NCBI GenBank assembly: GCA_904419745.1
Contig: CAJFSS010000016.1
Coordinates: 1-64,000, forward strand
Direction: 5' to 3'
DNA length: 64,000 nt
Origin: Candidatus Pseudoruminococcus merdavium
GTDB lineage: Bacteria; Bacillota; Clostridia; Oscillospirales; Ruminococcaceae
Of this stretch, positions 44,175-53,745 are shown one piece after another. How positions within the stretch are numbered: the stretch's first letter is position 1; each line of letters starts with the position of its first letter. The notes under the pieces are model-generated. The model was not told where the DNA came from and made no database searches. It worked only from the letters and a program-made list of their open reading frames with translations. The translations under genes and the position numbers were made by a program.

Positions 44175-45149
44175 ATGATCGAGGTAAAGAACCTCACCAA
44201 AAAATACGGCGACAAAAATGCCGTCAACGACATTTCGTTCACCGTCAATCAAGGTGAGATCCTGGGATTTCTGGGGCCAAACGGCGCGGGAAAATCCACC
44301 ACTATGAATATCCTGACCGGCTATCTCTCTGCAACATCGGGTTCCGCAGTTGTGGCAGGGTATGATATCCTGGAAGACCCGATTGAAGCGAAAAAGCATA
44401 TCGGGTATCTCCCGGAGCATCCGCCGCTTTATATGGATATGACGGTGAAGGCTTATTTGGGCTTCATCTATGACCTGAAAAAGGTCAAGCTCCCCAGGGC
44501 GAAACATATCAAACAGGTATGTGAGTTAGTGGGGATTACGGAAGTTTATAACCGCATTATCAAAAACCTATCAAAAGGATACCGCCAGCGTGTTGGTTTG
44601 GCGCAGGCTTTGATTGGAAATCCGGACGTCCTGATCCTTGATGAACCGACGGTTGGGCTGGATCCCAAGCAGATTATTGAAATTAGAAACCTGATTAAAC
44701 GTCTGGGCAAGCGGCATACGGTAATTCTGTCCTCCCATATTTTGTCGGAAGTACAGGCGGTCTGTGAACGTGTGATTGTCATCAATCGCGGAAAATTAAT
44801 TGCAGATGATACACCGGACAATTTGTCCCGTTCTATGTCCACGGACCATAAATTACGTGTGCGGATTGAAGGGCCTCATGCGGAAGTTATGAAGACCCTG
44901 CAAAAAATCCCCTGTATGCTGGAAGTTGTCGATTTAGGTGAAAGGGAACGTGTTGAGGGGAAACCCAGCTTTGTGCATGAGTATTCCCTGGAAGCAGAAG
45001 CGGGCCTTGATATCCGCAGGGAACTGTTTAAACGCATGGCCGAACGCGGATGGGCAATTTTGAGCTTGCGTTCTTCCGAGCTTACACTGGAAGAAATCTT
45101 CCTGGAGCTGGTTGACGATGATGCAAAACACGGAGGTGGCAAGGCATGA
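44175..45149 (+). CDS. ABC transporter ATPase, GldA-like
   Basis: 324 aa from the ATG at 44175, after GGAGGGAAA. Residues 1-220 are an ABC-2 type ATPase: Walker A GPNGAGKST, signature LSKGYRQRVGLAQAL, Walker B VLILDEPTVGLD, and H-loop 'ILSSHILSE'. The C-terminal 90 residues are the extension common to GldA and lipid/drug exporters. It overlaps the next gene by ATGA. With the permease, GldG-like and DUF4340 products it makes the bacterial counterpart of the GldAFG system, which in Bacteroidetes supports gliding but in Firmicutes has an unknown export role. Confidence 0.9.
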   Translation: MIEVKNLTKKYGDKNAVNDISFTVNQGEILGFLGPNGAGKSTTMNILTGYLSATSGSAVVAGYDILEDPIEAKKHIGYLPEHPPLYMDMTVKAYLGFIYDLKKVKLPRAKHIKQVCELVGITEVYNRIIKNLSKGYRQRVGLAQALIGNPDVLILDEPTVGLDPKQIIEIRNLIKRLGKRHTVILSSHILSEVQAVCERVIVINRGKLIADDTPDNLSRSMSTDHKLRVRIEGPHAEVMKTLQKIPCMLEVVDLGERERVEGKPSFVHEYSLEAEAGLDIRRELFKRMAERGWAILSLRSSELTLEEIFLELVDDDAKHGGGKA

Positions 45150-45850
45150 GTGCAATAATGCGCCGGGAACTCTCGGCCTACTTTACATCCCCTATCGGGT
45201 ATATTTTCCTCTCTGTCTTCTATATTTTTGCGGGATTTTTCTTTTTTACCGGGACGCTGGTCAGCTCCAGTACAGATATGACAGGGGTGTTTTCCGGACT
45301 GTCCACGATTACAATGTTTTTAATCCCCATTTTGACCATGAGACTGATGAGCGAAGATAAAAAACAGAAGACAGATCAGGCGCTTTTGACGGCGCCGCTC
45401 AACCTGTTTTCCCTGGTGCTTGGCAAGTTTTTAGCGGCCTTGATTGTATTTGCAATGGGCCTTGTGATCACTGTTGTGTTTGCTGCAACAGTTTCCTTTT
45501 TCGCAGCTCCGGACTGGGCGGTTGTGTTCGGCAATTTTGTCGGCTCCCTGTTTTATGGCTCCGCGCTGATTTCGATCGGGCTGTTCATTTCCTCCCTGAC
45601 GGAAAATCAGATGATTGCGGCGGTGGGTTCCTTTGCCGTCATGATTGCCCTTAATCTGATTGACGCTGTAGCAAGCCTGATGCCAAACCAGTTTTTACAG
45701 GATTTGGTTCTTGGGATTTCGTTCTACCAAAGATACACCGATTTTACCACTGGAATTTTCAATTTTGCGAATATTATCTTCTTCCTCAGTGTGTGCGCGG
45801 TCTTTTTGTTCCTGACCACTCGCGTGCTTGAGAAGAGAAGATGGAGCTAG
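45146..45850 (+). CDS. ABC-2 type permease, GldF-like
   Basis: 234 aa with six membrane helices. 'MRRELSAYFTSPIGYIFLSVFY' is the GldF start, and 'PILTMRLMSEDKKQKTDQALLTAPLNL' the conserved loop. It couples to the preceding ATPase. The stop overlaps the next gene by 10 nt, so all four genes are tightly coupled. Confidence 0.9.
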   Translation: MSAIMRRELSAYFTSPIGYIFLSVFYIFAGFFFFTGTLVSSSTDMTGVFSGLSTITMFLIPILTMRLMSEDKKQKTDQALLTAPLNLFSLVLGKFLAALIVFAMGLVITVVFAATVSFFAAPDWAVVFGNFVGSLFYGSALISIGLFISSLTENQMIAAVGSFAVMIALNLIDAVASLMPNQFLQDLVLGISFYQRYTDFTTGIFNFANIIFFLSVCAVFLFLTTRVLEKRRWS

Positions 45851-47367
45851 GGGGATTTTTGGTTTCAATGAAACAGAAAAAAGAAGTACAAAACGGGAAA
45901 AAAGCGGGCAAAAAGAGCCTGCTGAAAAGCCGAAAATTCAAATATGGCGGTTTTGTAACCCTGTTTACCGTGATTTTCCTGGTAGCAGTGGTGATTCTCA
46001 ATGTCATTGCAACCGCCCTTGTCGACCGTTACCCTTTGACGTTGGATTTGACCTCTACGGATGCCTATGAACTTTCAGCGGATTCTTCCGGTTATGTTCA
46101 AGGGTTGGACAAAAAAATCCAGATTGATGTATTAACCGATAAACAGTCTTTGCGCAGTGCGGGCAGTTATTTTGTCCAGGTGGACGAAATTATTAACCAG
46201 TATGCAAAACTCAACAGTAACATCACAGTCAACTACATAGACATTGTAAAAAACCCGGCTTATGCAAGCAATTATCCCAATCAGGATGTTTCAGAATATG
46301 ATATTGTTGTAAGCTGCGGACAGGATCGCGTGAAAGTAGTCAGTATTGCCGACATGTTTAACATGGATACCTCTTCTGGCAGTATTGCCATTACCTCATC
46401 CAAAGCGGAAAAAGTAATGACAAGTGCCATTATGAGTGTGGCGTCCGACGAAAACTACAAAGTGGCTATTATGACAGGACATGAGGAACTCTCATCCAGC
46501 GGGTTCCAAAGCTTTTTAAGTGAGAACGTCTATGATGTTTCCACCTTGAATCTGGCCACAGACGAGATCCCGGAGGATACCAACCTGGTAGTCATTGTCG
46601 CACCAATGAGGGATTACTCGGAAGACGAACTGAAAAAGATTGACCGTTTCCTTGACAACAACGGAAAGTTTGGAAAGAACGTCATGTATGTTGCAGATAC
46701 CTCTCAACCGGAATCCCTGCCAAACTTGGATGCATTTTTGGCTGAATGGGGAATCAAGGTCAACCCTGGTGCAGTTTATGAGACGGACAGTTCCAAAGTG
46801 TTCAATTATCAGCGCTATTTTGTCATTACCGACTATGCAGAGGACACATATTCCGCAGATTTTAAATCGGCAAACCGTCTGGTTGCGCTGCCCAGCAGCC
46901 GTCCTCTGGAAGTACTGTTTGAAACGGGGAACAGCAGAAGAACGACAACCCTTCTTCAATTTAGCGCTACAGCCGGAGTTGCTCCTGCCGATGCAGGCGT
47001 GGACTTTGATTTTGATGGAAATGTAACAGGAAGCCCATTCCCAGGGGTCGTGCTCAGCACGCAGACGACTTATGACGGGACCACTCAGCAGAATTCCAAC
47101 GTTATTGTTGCGGGTTCGACTTCATTTATTAGCTCTGATCTAATTTCAAGCACTTCCATTGCAAACGGCGAGTATTTGATCAATTTGCTCAATACACTGA
47201 CAGAACGTAAAAATGTGGTGGATATTGTCTCCAAAGAGCTTGGAGGTACCGCCTTGAGCATGACACAGAACCAGACAACAACGCTGGCAGTCACTTTTAT
47301 TGCAATCGTTCCCTTGATTGTACTGATCTGCGGTGTTGTGATTTGGCTGCGCAGGAGGAACCGGTAA
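45841..47367 (+). CDS. GldG-like auxiliary protein (ABC-type uncharacterised transport system)
   Basis: 508 aa from the ATG at 45841, overlapping the permease. After a Lys-rich cytoplasmic start comes a membrane helix (about residues 37-60) followed by the ABC_transp_aux domain: 'LTLDLTSTDAYELSADSSGYVQGL', 'YDIVVSCGQDRVK', 'IMTGHEELSSSGFQ', 'LVVIVAPMRDYSEDELKKID'. A second helix (near 475-500) ends in RRRNR. The extracytoplasmic domain is like the Rossmann-type GldG domain. Its role in the complex is unknown. Confidence 0.88.
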   Translation: MELGGFLVSMKQKKEVQNGKKAGKKSLLKSRKFKYGGFVTLFTVIFLVAVVILNVIATALVDRYPLTLDLTSTDAYELSADSSGYVQGLDKKIQIDVLTDKQSLRSAGSYFVQVDEIINQYAKLNSNITVNYIDIVKNPAYASNYPNQDVSEYDIVVSCGQDRVKVVSIADMFNMDTSSGSIAITSSKAEKVMTSAIMSVASDENYKVAIMTGHEELSSSGFQSFLSENVYDVSTLNLATDEIPEDTNLVVIVAPMRDYSEDELKKIDRFLDNNGKFGKNVMYVADTSQPESLPNLDAFLAEWGIKVNPGAVYETDSSKVFNYQRYFVITDYAEDTYSADFKSANRLVALPSSRPLEVLFETGNSRRTTTLLQFSATAGVAPADAGVDFDFDGNVTGSPFPGVVLSTQTTYDGTTQQNSNVIVAGSTSFISSDLISSTSIANGEYLINLLNTLTERKNVVDIVSKELGGTALSMTQNQTTTLAVTFIAIVPLIVLICGVVIWLRRRNR

Positions 47368-47370
47368 ACT

Positions 47371-48810
47371 ATGGCTTTGAAAAAGAGAACCAGAAATCTT
47401 TTGATCGCCCTGGTTGTAGTGATCGTGTTGGCTGGAGCATTGGCAGCATTGGTTTTGCTTGTTCCCAAAACTCCGGAGGAGAATACTTCCTCCGGAACGC
47501 AGAGCTATGAGCTGTATCGCCAGTCCACAGCCGCGGTTGACCATGTGGATATTGAAAACACTTTGGATTCCTTTACAGTAAAGACAACCGGGACCAATGC
47601 ATGGACAATTGAGGGACTGGAGCAATTCACCATGCGGGATGATTTCCTGGAAGCGGTTATCACCAATGCAGCGGCTCCTAAAGCGTCTGAAAAGGTGGGG
47701 GATGACATCACGGATTTGTCCCAATATGGATTAGATAACCCTTCTGGTAAGGCAACCGCCTACTTTACAGATGGAACCAGCCAGACATTTGAAATTGGGG
47801 GACAGGTCCCAGGTGAAAATAAATATTATGTAAGGCTTGCAGGGGAAAATACAGTTTACGTTATCAGCAACTCCTACATGACCTATTTCCTGAAGGCGCA
47901 GACAGATTTTGTATCTGCACAAATTACACCGACAAGTGAAAGCGGAATTACTATTCAGGATGCAACATTTTCCGGAACCTGCCGTCCAGCGCCAATTGTA
48001 CTTGGCCGGGCAACGGATGAAGAGGTAGAAGCGGATCCCACGCTGAAATACAATGTCTACCGAGTTACATCCCCGCACGAAGGCGGAGTGGATTTTGATC
48101 GCGGAGGTAAATTCATCCAGTATGTCAATGGGATGATGGGGGAAGGGGTAGCTGCCATCAAGCCTACAGCGGAAGATATGGCACAATATGGCCTTGATAA
48201 TCCCTACTCCATTGTGGAATATTCGACTATCGATGGACAGAGCGTAAAGCTCTCCTTTGGAAAAACCGATGCGGGAGAAGCAGAGGGAATCCGATATGTC
48301 TACCGGGAAGGGGTTCCCTTAATATACACCGTCAATGCGTCGGATGTCACTTGGGCAGAGGTAACGGAACAGGAGATGATCTCCCCGTTATACTTTTCAC
48401 CCGGAATTGATGATATCGCGGAGATTCATGTTGTTTCAGGAGGCCAGGATTACGCGTTCGTCCTGGCTGAGGGAGATGACGACGGCATGAATATTACCTG
48501 CAATGGGGAAAAGGTCGATACGGAAAACTTCCGCAAACTCCTGAACCTTATGATTTCCCTGCCAGCAGAGGAGGTTGCCGATATTACGGATGCTTCCCAG
48601 GCGACAGGGGACGAGCTGATGTCTTTGACCTATCGTCTGAAAGAGAGCGACTATGATGTAAAAATTTCTCTGATCGATGCAGGGAATCGCCGCGCTTACA
48701 TTAGTAAGAACGGAGAGGTCACATATACGACACGATCTACCTATGCGGATAAATTTGCAACAGAATTGCAGAAATTCCTGAATGGGGAAGAGGTCGCTTC
48801 CAACTTTTAA
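47371..48810 (+). CDS. DUF4340 membrane-anchored protein
   Basis: 479 aa, start 3 nt after the GldG-like stop region, with GGAGG upstream. One N-terminal membrane helix ('LLIALVVVIVLAGALAALVLL') and about 440 extracytoplasmic residues of the DUF4340 family, with internal repeats such as 'LSQYGLDNPSGKATAYFTDG' and 'MAQYGLDNPYSIVEYSTIDG'. The two halves thus carry the same fold twice. DUF4340 proteins follow gldG in many bacteria and are predicted partners. A terminator hairpin follows. Confidence 0.88.
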   Translation: MALKKRTRNLLIALVVVIVLAGALAALVLLVPKTPEENTSSGTQSYELYRQSTAAVDHVDIENTLDSFTVKTTGTNAWTIEGLEQFTMRDDFLEAVITNAAAPKASEKVGDDITDLSQYGLDNPSGKATAYFTDGTSQTFEIGGQVPGENKYYVRLAGENTVYVISNSYMTYFLKAQTDFVSAQITPTSESGITIQDATFSGTCRPAPIVLGRATDEEVEADPTLKYNVYRVTSPHEGGVDFDRGGKFIQYVNGMMGEGVAAIKPTAEDMAQYGLDNPYSIVEYSTIDGQSVKLSFGKTDAGEAEGIRYVYREGVPLIYTVNASDVTWAEVTEQEMISPLYFSPGIDDIAEIHVVSGGQDYAFVLAEGDDDGMNITCNGEKVDTENFRKLLNLMISLPAEEVADITDASQATGDELMSLTYRLKESDYDVKISLIDAGNRRAYISKNGEVTYTTRSTYADKFATELQKFLNGEEVASNF

Positions 48811-48838
48811 TACTATTTTGGTGTAACAGAAACATATA

Positions 48839-48880
48839 GGACTGTGGCATGTGTGGCAGCATGCCGCAGTCCCTTGTTTT
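48839..48880 (+). terminator. Terminator of the Gld-like operon
   Basis: GGACTGTGGCATG (48839-48851), loop, CATGCCGCAGTCC (48860-48872), then CTTGTTTTC. Confidence 0.75.
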
Positions 48881-48910
48881 CTCATGGGAAATGTCAAAAA
48901 GGAGAAAAAA

Positions 48911-51049
48911 ATGAAAATTGAGGCTCAAATTGCAACAGAATTGCAGATATCTGTCAAACAAGTGGAAAATACGGTGAAACTGATTGATGAGGGCAATACA
49001 ATCCCTTTTATTGCACGTTATCGAAAAGAGATGACTGGTTCTTTAGATGACACTGTACTTCGGAATTTGGAAGAAAGGCTTGCCTATCTTCGCTCTTTGA
49101 TTTCTCGAAAGGATGAGGTACGCGGCGCCATTGAGGAGCAGGGCAAGTTGACACAGGAAATTATACAGGACTTGGAGCGGGCGCAGACATTGGCTGAAGT
49201 GGAAGATATTTACCGCCCTTATCGACCCAAACGTACCACCCGTGCCATGCTTGCTAAAAAAAGAGGGCTTGGTCCCTTGGCTGAAAAAATACTGCTTGGG
49301 CAAAAATACTCTTTTGACATTTTTCAGGAGGCCAAGAAATACGTTGGGGAAGAGGTTCTGGATGAGGATGCTGCCATTCAGGGTGCGCAGGATATCCTTG
49401 CGGAAGAGATTTCTGATCGAGCGGATTTACGGGCAAAACTCCGCGATTTAATCAAACGGACCGGGTGTATTGTCTCTGAAAAATCGGGGGATGCGAATCC
49501 CGTATATGAGCAGTACTATGAGTTTTCCCAGAGTATTTCCAAAATTGTCCCCCACCGGATTCTAGCGCTCAACCGTGGAGAGAAGGAAGGATGTCTGAAA
49601 GTTTCATTACAGATAGAAGACGCCCGTGCAAAAGATATTCTCTGCGGGGAATATGTCATTGGAACACGGGAATGCGCATCCCTTGTAAAAAAGGCATGCG
49701 AAGATGCCTATACCCGGCTGATTTTTCCGGCATTGGAACGCGAAATCCGGGGTGAGTTAACCCAAATGGCGGATGCCCAAGCAATTAAAGTTTTTGGAGA
49801 TAACTTGCGTCATCTATTACTCCAACCTCCGGTGAAGGGCTGTGTCACGTTGGGGCTTGATCCGGCGTACCGTACCGGCTGCAAAATCGCCATAGTCGAC
49901 GCGACCGGAAAGGTGCTTGATACAACAGTCATCTATCCGACGCCGCCCCAGAATAAAAAAGAAGAGGCAAAGCGCATCCTGAAAAGGCTGATTCAAAAGT
50001 ATGGGGTACAGGTGATTTCTATTGGCAACGGAACCGCTTCAAGGGAATCTGAGCAATTTGTAGCACAGCTGCTTCATGAAATCGACCAGCCTCTCAGTTA
50101 TATGGTGGTCAGCGAGGCAGGGGCTTCCGTCTATTCTGCTTCCAAACTGGCGGCGGAGGAATTTCCAGAATACGACGTCTCTTTGCGCAGTGCAGTTTCC
50201 ATTGCCAGACGGCTTCAAGATCCGCTGGCAGAGCTGGTCAAAATTGATCCAAAGGCGATCGGGGTGGGACAGTACCAGCACGATATGCCCCAAAAACAGT
50301 TGGATACCGCACTCGATGGGGTTGTGGAAAGCTGTGTCAACTCCGTTGGGGTGGATTTGGATACGGCCTCCTTTTCCCTGCTCTCCCATGTGGCGGGAAT
50401 TAATCGTGCAGTTGCCAAAAACATTGTCGCATATCGAGAAGAAAATGGTGCGTTTACTGAGAGAAAACAGTTACTCAAAGTACCGAAGCTTGGAAAAAAG
50501 GCCTTTGAACAATGTGCAGGATTCCTGCGTATCCGCAATGGGAAGAATCCACTGGATGCAACCGCAGTGCATCCGGAGTCCTATGCTGCTGCGGAGCTAT
50601 TGATGGAAGCCTGCGGATATAATAAGCAGGAACTGGGAATACAGGGATTGCAGGATTTACCCGAACGTGTGAAAAAAATTAATTTGGAGGAGTTTTGCAG
50701 CCGGGCGGGAATTGGACGGCAGACGGCGGAGGACATTGTCGCAGAACTGACCCGCCCTGGCCGGGATCCGCGGGATGAATTGGAAAAGCCATTGTTGCGT
50801 ACGGATGTGATGAGCATGGAAGACCTCAAAGAGGGGATGGAGCTTAAAGGGACTGTACGCAATGTTGTGGATTTTGGAGCGTTTGTAGATATTGGCGTCC
50901 ATGAGGATGGACTGGTCCATATTTCCCAGATCTGTGATCGCTTTATTCGTCATCCATCCGAAGTACTCAAGGTGGGGGATATTGTTTCTGTCAAGGTCCT
51001 TGGGGTGGACCTTGCAAAAAAACGCATTTCTCTGACCATGAAAGGATAA
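48911..51049 (+). CDS. tex: Tex-family S1 RNA-binding protein
   Basis: 712 aa from the ATG at 48911, after AAGGAG. Tex layout: N-terminal helical region with 'NTIPFIARYRKEMTGSLDD', a YqgF/RuvC-like domain near 325-430 ('TLGLDPAYRTGCKIAIVD', 'VISIGNGTASRESE'), helix-hairpin-helix region ('DTASFSLLSHVAGINRAVAKNI'), and a C-terminal S1 domain ('MELKGTVRNVVDFGAFVDIG', 'EDGLVHISQIC'). Tex affects transcription and RNA handling; its exact activity is not settled. A terminator follows. Confidence 0.95.
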   Translation: MKIEAQIATELQISVKQVENTVKLIDEGNTIPFIARYRKEMTGSLDDTVLRNLEERLAYLRSLISRKDEVRGAIEEQGKLTQEIIQDLERAQTLAEVEDIYRPYRPKRTTRAMLAKKRGLGPLAEKILLGQKYSFDIFQEAKKYVGEEVLDEDAAIQGAQDILAEEISDRADLRAKLRDLIKRTGCIVSEKSGDANPVYEQYYEFSQSISKIVPHRILALNRGEKEGCLKVSLQIEDARAKDILCGEYVIGTRECASLVKKACEDAYTRLIFPALEREIRGELTQMADAQAIKVFGDNLRHLLLQPPVKGCVTLGLDPAYRTGCKIAIVDATGKVLDTTVIYPTPPQNKKEEAKRILKRLIQKYGVQVISIGNGTASRESEQFVAQLLHEIDQPLSYMVVSEAGASVYSASKLAAEEFPEYDVSLRSAVSIARRLQDPLAELVKIDPKAIGVGQYQHDMPQKQLDTALDGVVESCVNSVGVDLDTASFSLLSHVAGINRAVAKNIVAYREENGAFTERKQLLKVPKLGKKAFEQCAGFLRIRNGKNPLDATAVHPESYAAAELLMEACGYNKQELGIQGLQDLPERVKKINLEEFCSRAGIGRQTAEDIVAELTRPGRDPRDELEKPLLRTDVMSMEDLKEGMELKGTVRNVVDFGAFVDIGVHEDGLVHISQICDRFIRHPSEVLKVGDIVSVKVLGVDLAKKRISLTMKG

Positions 51050-51069
51050 AGCCTTTCTGTGTATCCAGA

Positions 51070-51110
51070 AAAAAGGACCGGGTATGTTAAAATACTCGGT
51101 CCTTTTGTTT
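51070..51110 (+). terminator. Terminator of tex
   Basis: AAAAGGACCGGGTAT pairs with ATACTCGGTCCTTTT around GTTAAA, followed by GTTTT. Confidence 0.8.
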
Positions 51111-51113
51111 TAT

Positions 51114-51150
51114 ATCCAGAATAATATACAATTAGTATATTATTCTGGAT
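51114..51150. repeat. Perfect 16-bp inverted repeat
   Basis: ATCCAGAATAATATAC (51114-51129), AATTA, GTATATTATTCTGGAT (51135-51150). It stands between tex's terminator and the stop of the minus-strand radical SAM gene and may end the latter. Confidence 0.7.
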
Positions 51151-51166
51151 GGCATTGTGATATATT

Positions 51167-52066
51167 TCAAGTAAAAAAACTAAGCTGTTCAGGTTTATAT
51201 CCCAAATGGTTTGCGCGGATAATGTCCTGCATACGGTATAAGATTCCCGCCTGTTCGCAGTCATGGGTAAAAACTCTCCATAACTCTGCGGCATTAGGGC
51301 TTGGGCATTCATACCGGTTTCCGTATGCTTTTTGATAGCGCTCCCTCAGGTTTTGGCCGGGAAAACAGGACTCTAATTTTTGGAAATACCATTCTCTTTG
51401 GTTCTGACGCAGGGTCATGCCAAAGGCAGGATAAATAAAGCGGACGTTGGCCTGCTTTGCACGCCGAACAATTTCCCGGATATTCTGTACGCTGTCTTCC
51501 AGGAACGGGAGAACGGGCATGAGTAAAATACCCGTAAAAAGCCCCTTTTCTGCGAGTTGGCCAAGGACTTCAAATCTAGTGGAAGAACGGGCAACATGGG
51601 GTTCGATTTTTTCACAGAGGGTATCGTCATGGGTAGTAATTGTAATTTTACACATGACGGGGGAATGTGTGGCAATTTCGGTCAGGATATCCGCATCACG
51701 GGCAATTAAGTCGCTTTTTGTCGCAATCCCTACGCCAAAACCATAAGCGTCCAGTAATTCCAGAGAATGCCGCGTCAGGCAGAGTTCTTTTTCAAAAGGA
51801 TTGTAAGGATCACTCATGGCCCCGGTACCGACAACGCCTGTTTGTACCTTCCGGCGTAGTTCATCCCGGAGAATCTGTAGGGCATTGTCTTTAGCACGAA
51901 CACGGTCAAACTCTGTCACGCCGTAGCATTCACTTCGGCTGTCGCAGTAAATACATCCGTGACAGCAGCCCTTATATAGATTCATATTATAACGGTACCC
52001 AAACCAGGAGGTACTTTTGGTACGGATAAGAATTGTTTTTGCGAAAATATATTCCATGGCGTTCAA
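51167..52066 (-). CDS. SPL-family radical SAM protein
   Basis: 299 aa from a TTG at 52066; an ATG three codons inside (52057) is equally possible, with AGGAAG upstream. C34-x3-C38-x2-C41 in 'YKGCCHGCIYCDSR' binds the [4Fe-4S] cluster. 'GAMSDPYNPFEKELCLTRHSLEL', 'GVGIATKSDLIARD', and 'ITITTHDD' match the family related to spore photoproduct lyase (Rv2578c-like). The members here lack the C-terminal SPL cysteine region, so repair of spore photoproduct is not implied. Substrate unknown. Confidence 0.86.
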   Translation of the reverse strand: MNAMEYIFAKTILIRTKSTSWFGYRYNMNLYKGCCHGCIYCDSRSECYGVTEFDRVRAKDNALQILRDELRRKVQTGVVGTGAMSDPYNPFEKELCLTRHSLELLDAYGFGVGIATKSDLIARDADILTEIATHSPVMCKITITTHDDTLCEKIEPHVARSSTRFEVLGQLAEKGLFTGILLMPVLPFLEDSVQNIREIVRRAKQANVRFIYPAFGMTLRQNQREWYFQKLESCFPGQNLRERYQKAYGNRYECPSPNAAELWRVFTHDCEQAGILYRMQDIIRANHLGYKPEQLSFFT

Positions 52067-52138
52067 ACACTTCCTATCATGGTTGGAAAACTCATTCCTG
52101 CCAAGCCTGCTTTACTGAGAGAATTTGGTTTTCTATTT

Positions 52139-53635
52139 TTAGTTGTCCCAAATCAGAGAACGTCTTGTAAGCCTTGCCCAAGCATAACTGGTGGAAAAAT
52201 AGACAATACACCCGATGATGACTGTAAGAATACAACGCAGGAGTCCTCCCTCTCCATAAACCAGAAGACAGACGAGGAACATAAACAGGGAGCAGACCAG
52301 GGAACGCAGCATAAATGGCCAATCGATAGAAATTTGAAGCTGTGCCGCCAAATTGCCGATAAATAGGGTCAGGAAAAACTGGATAATATAAGAAATCAGC
52401 ATTGCCGCACCAGCGCCATATAGCCCCCAGATAGGGATGAGCAGATAGTTAAGGCCAATATTGATGAGAGAGGAAATCAAAAAAATGACATTATACAACA
52501 TGGTTCGCCGGGAGAGATCGATCAGGAACGAGTAAATCGTATAGAGCATCAAAAAAAGGTTTGCAAAACAGATCAGACCCAGCAAAAGCCTATCGGTCGG
52601 ATAATTCCCTCCAGAGAGTATTTCCACAATTGTAGGGGCGACGGCCACAATGCCAAAAGTGAGCGGAAGGGCAAAGAAAACCCCAATATTTGTTGCCTTT
52701 CTGAGATAGGAAACAACCTTTGACTTGTTACCTTCATTCCAAAACTTAGAGATATAGGGGAAAATGGTATAGACAATAACCGCATTGATAAAGAATGCCC
52801 TGGAAATTAGAGCAGAATCAAAGCTGAAGATACCGGAATTCTCCAAATCCATCAGGTGGTTGAGAATAAAACGCCCAATAAAACTGTTAATCCATCCCAT
52901 AATCGCAAATGGCATTAAGGGAAGGGCATAGCGATAGTATTCTTCCAGAGGAAGAAATTCCAGGTGAAGCGGTATTCTGTGAAAATCCACGATTAGGCTG
53001 AAAAAAGAAAAGAGAAAGACAATTCCCTCCACAATGACATAGACAAGCAGGGCAAAGGGAAGAGTAAAAAAGCCTGGAATTAGGGAAAGAGCGGCAAAAC
53101 CAAAAGTGGTCAATACGACGCGCAGGAGAATAAAGACATTGGATTTTTTTTGCCGATTAATGGCCTGATAAAATGTCTGGACCAGAGAAGAAAGAGATAA
53201 CAGAACAAAGTAAAGCGCCATCAGCGGGGTGATGTTCCCATATTCTGGAGTGCTGAACATGAGCTCGGAAAAACGATCTCCAAAAATCCACATGACAGCC
53301 AGAACCAGTGCGCAAAATGGGAGGCTTACTAACAAAACTGAAAAAAATCTGGATTTTACAATTTCCTGATCCTTTTCTCCGGCAAGAAAAACGCAAAAAG
53401 CACTGTTCATTTTTAAAAGGATGATGGGCGCTATTAGAGAGCTGATGGCAATTGTCTGATTCACAACGGCATAATCACTTTTGGAGAGTAAGCGGGAAAG
53501 AATGGCAAAAGTAAGAATACCAAATAGCGCATTGCAGAGTTCTGTCACTGCTTTAAATCCCAAGTCACCGGCAAAACGGCCGTTTTCGCCGCCTGCCTTT
53601 TCCTTGATTTTTGCAATCAAACCCGTAAGGTTCAT
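52139..53635 (-). CDS. Polysaccharide flippase (Wzx/MOP family)
   Basis: 498 aa with 14 predicted membrane helices and a Polysacc_synt-type start: 'GDLGFKAVTELCNALFGILTFAILSRLLSKSDYAVVN'. It should flip the undecaprenyl-linked repeat unit across the membrane. It is the last gene of the exopolysaccharide operon, 110 nt after rfbC; that gap contains two hairpins that could reduce its expression. Confidence 0.88.
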   Translation of the reverse strand: MNLTGLIAKIKEKAGGENGRFAGDLGFKAVTELCNALFGILTFAILSRLLSKSDYAVVNQTIAISSLIAPIILLKMNSAFCVFLAGEKDQEIVKSRFFSVLLVSLPFCALVLAVMWIFGDRFSELMFSTPEYGNITPLMALYFVLLSLSSLVQTFYQAINRQKKSNVFILLRVVLTTFGFAALSLIPGFFTLPFALLVYVIVEGIVFLFSFFSLIVDFHRIPLHLEFLPLEEYYRYALPLMPFAIMGWINSFIGRFILNHLMDLENSGIFSFDSALISRAFFINAVIVYTIFPYISKFWNEGNKSKVVSYLRKATNIGVFFALPLTFGIVAVAPTIVEILSGGNYPTDRLLLGLICFANLFLMLYTIYSFLIDLSRRTMLYNVIFLISSLINIGLNYLLIPIWGLYGAGAAMLISYIIQFFLTLFIGNLAAQLQISIDWPFMLRSLVCSLFMFLVCLLVYGEGGLLRCILTVIIGCIVYFSTSYAWARLTRRSLIWDN

Positions 53636-53651
53636 TAAAAACCTCCTTTCT

Positions 53652-53739
53652 TATCCGGACAACTTTCACCCGGATAGAAAACAGCCGGTGTTATTGCCCA
53701 TGGGCGGGTAATAAGCCCGATTGGAACAAAACCCGGCTG
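53652..53739 (-). promoter_or_regulatory. Two hairpins between rfbC and the flippase gene
   Basis: CAGCCGG/CCGGCTG (53682-53688, 53733-53739) encloses an imperfect palindrome (TTATTGCCC, then GGGCGGGTAATAA), followed on the minus strand by TTTTC. A second stem, TATCCGG/CCGGATA (53652-53658, 53670-53676), overlaps the approach to the flippase ribosome site. They could attenuate or stabilise the transcript. Confidence 0.45.
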
Positions 53740-53745
53740 AATGAG

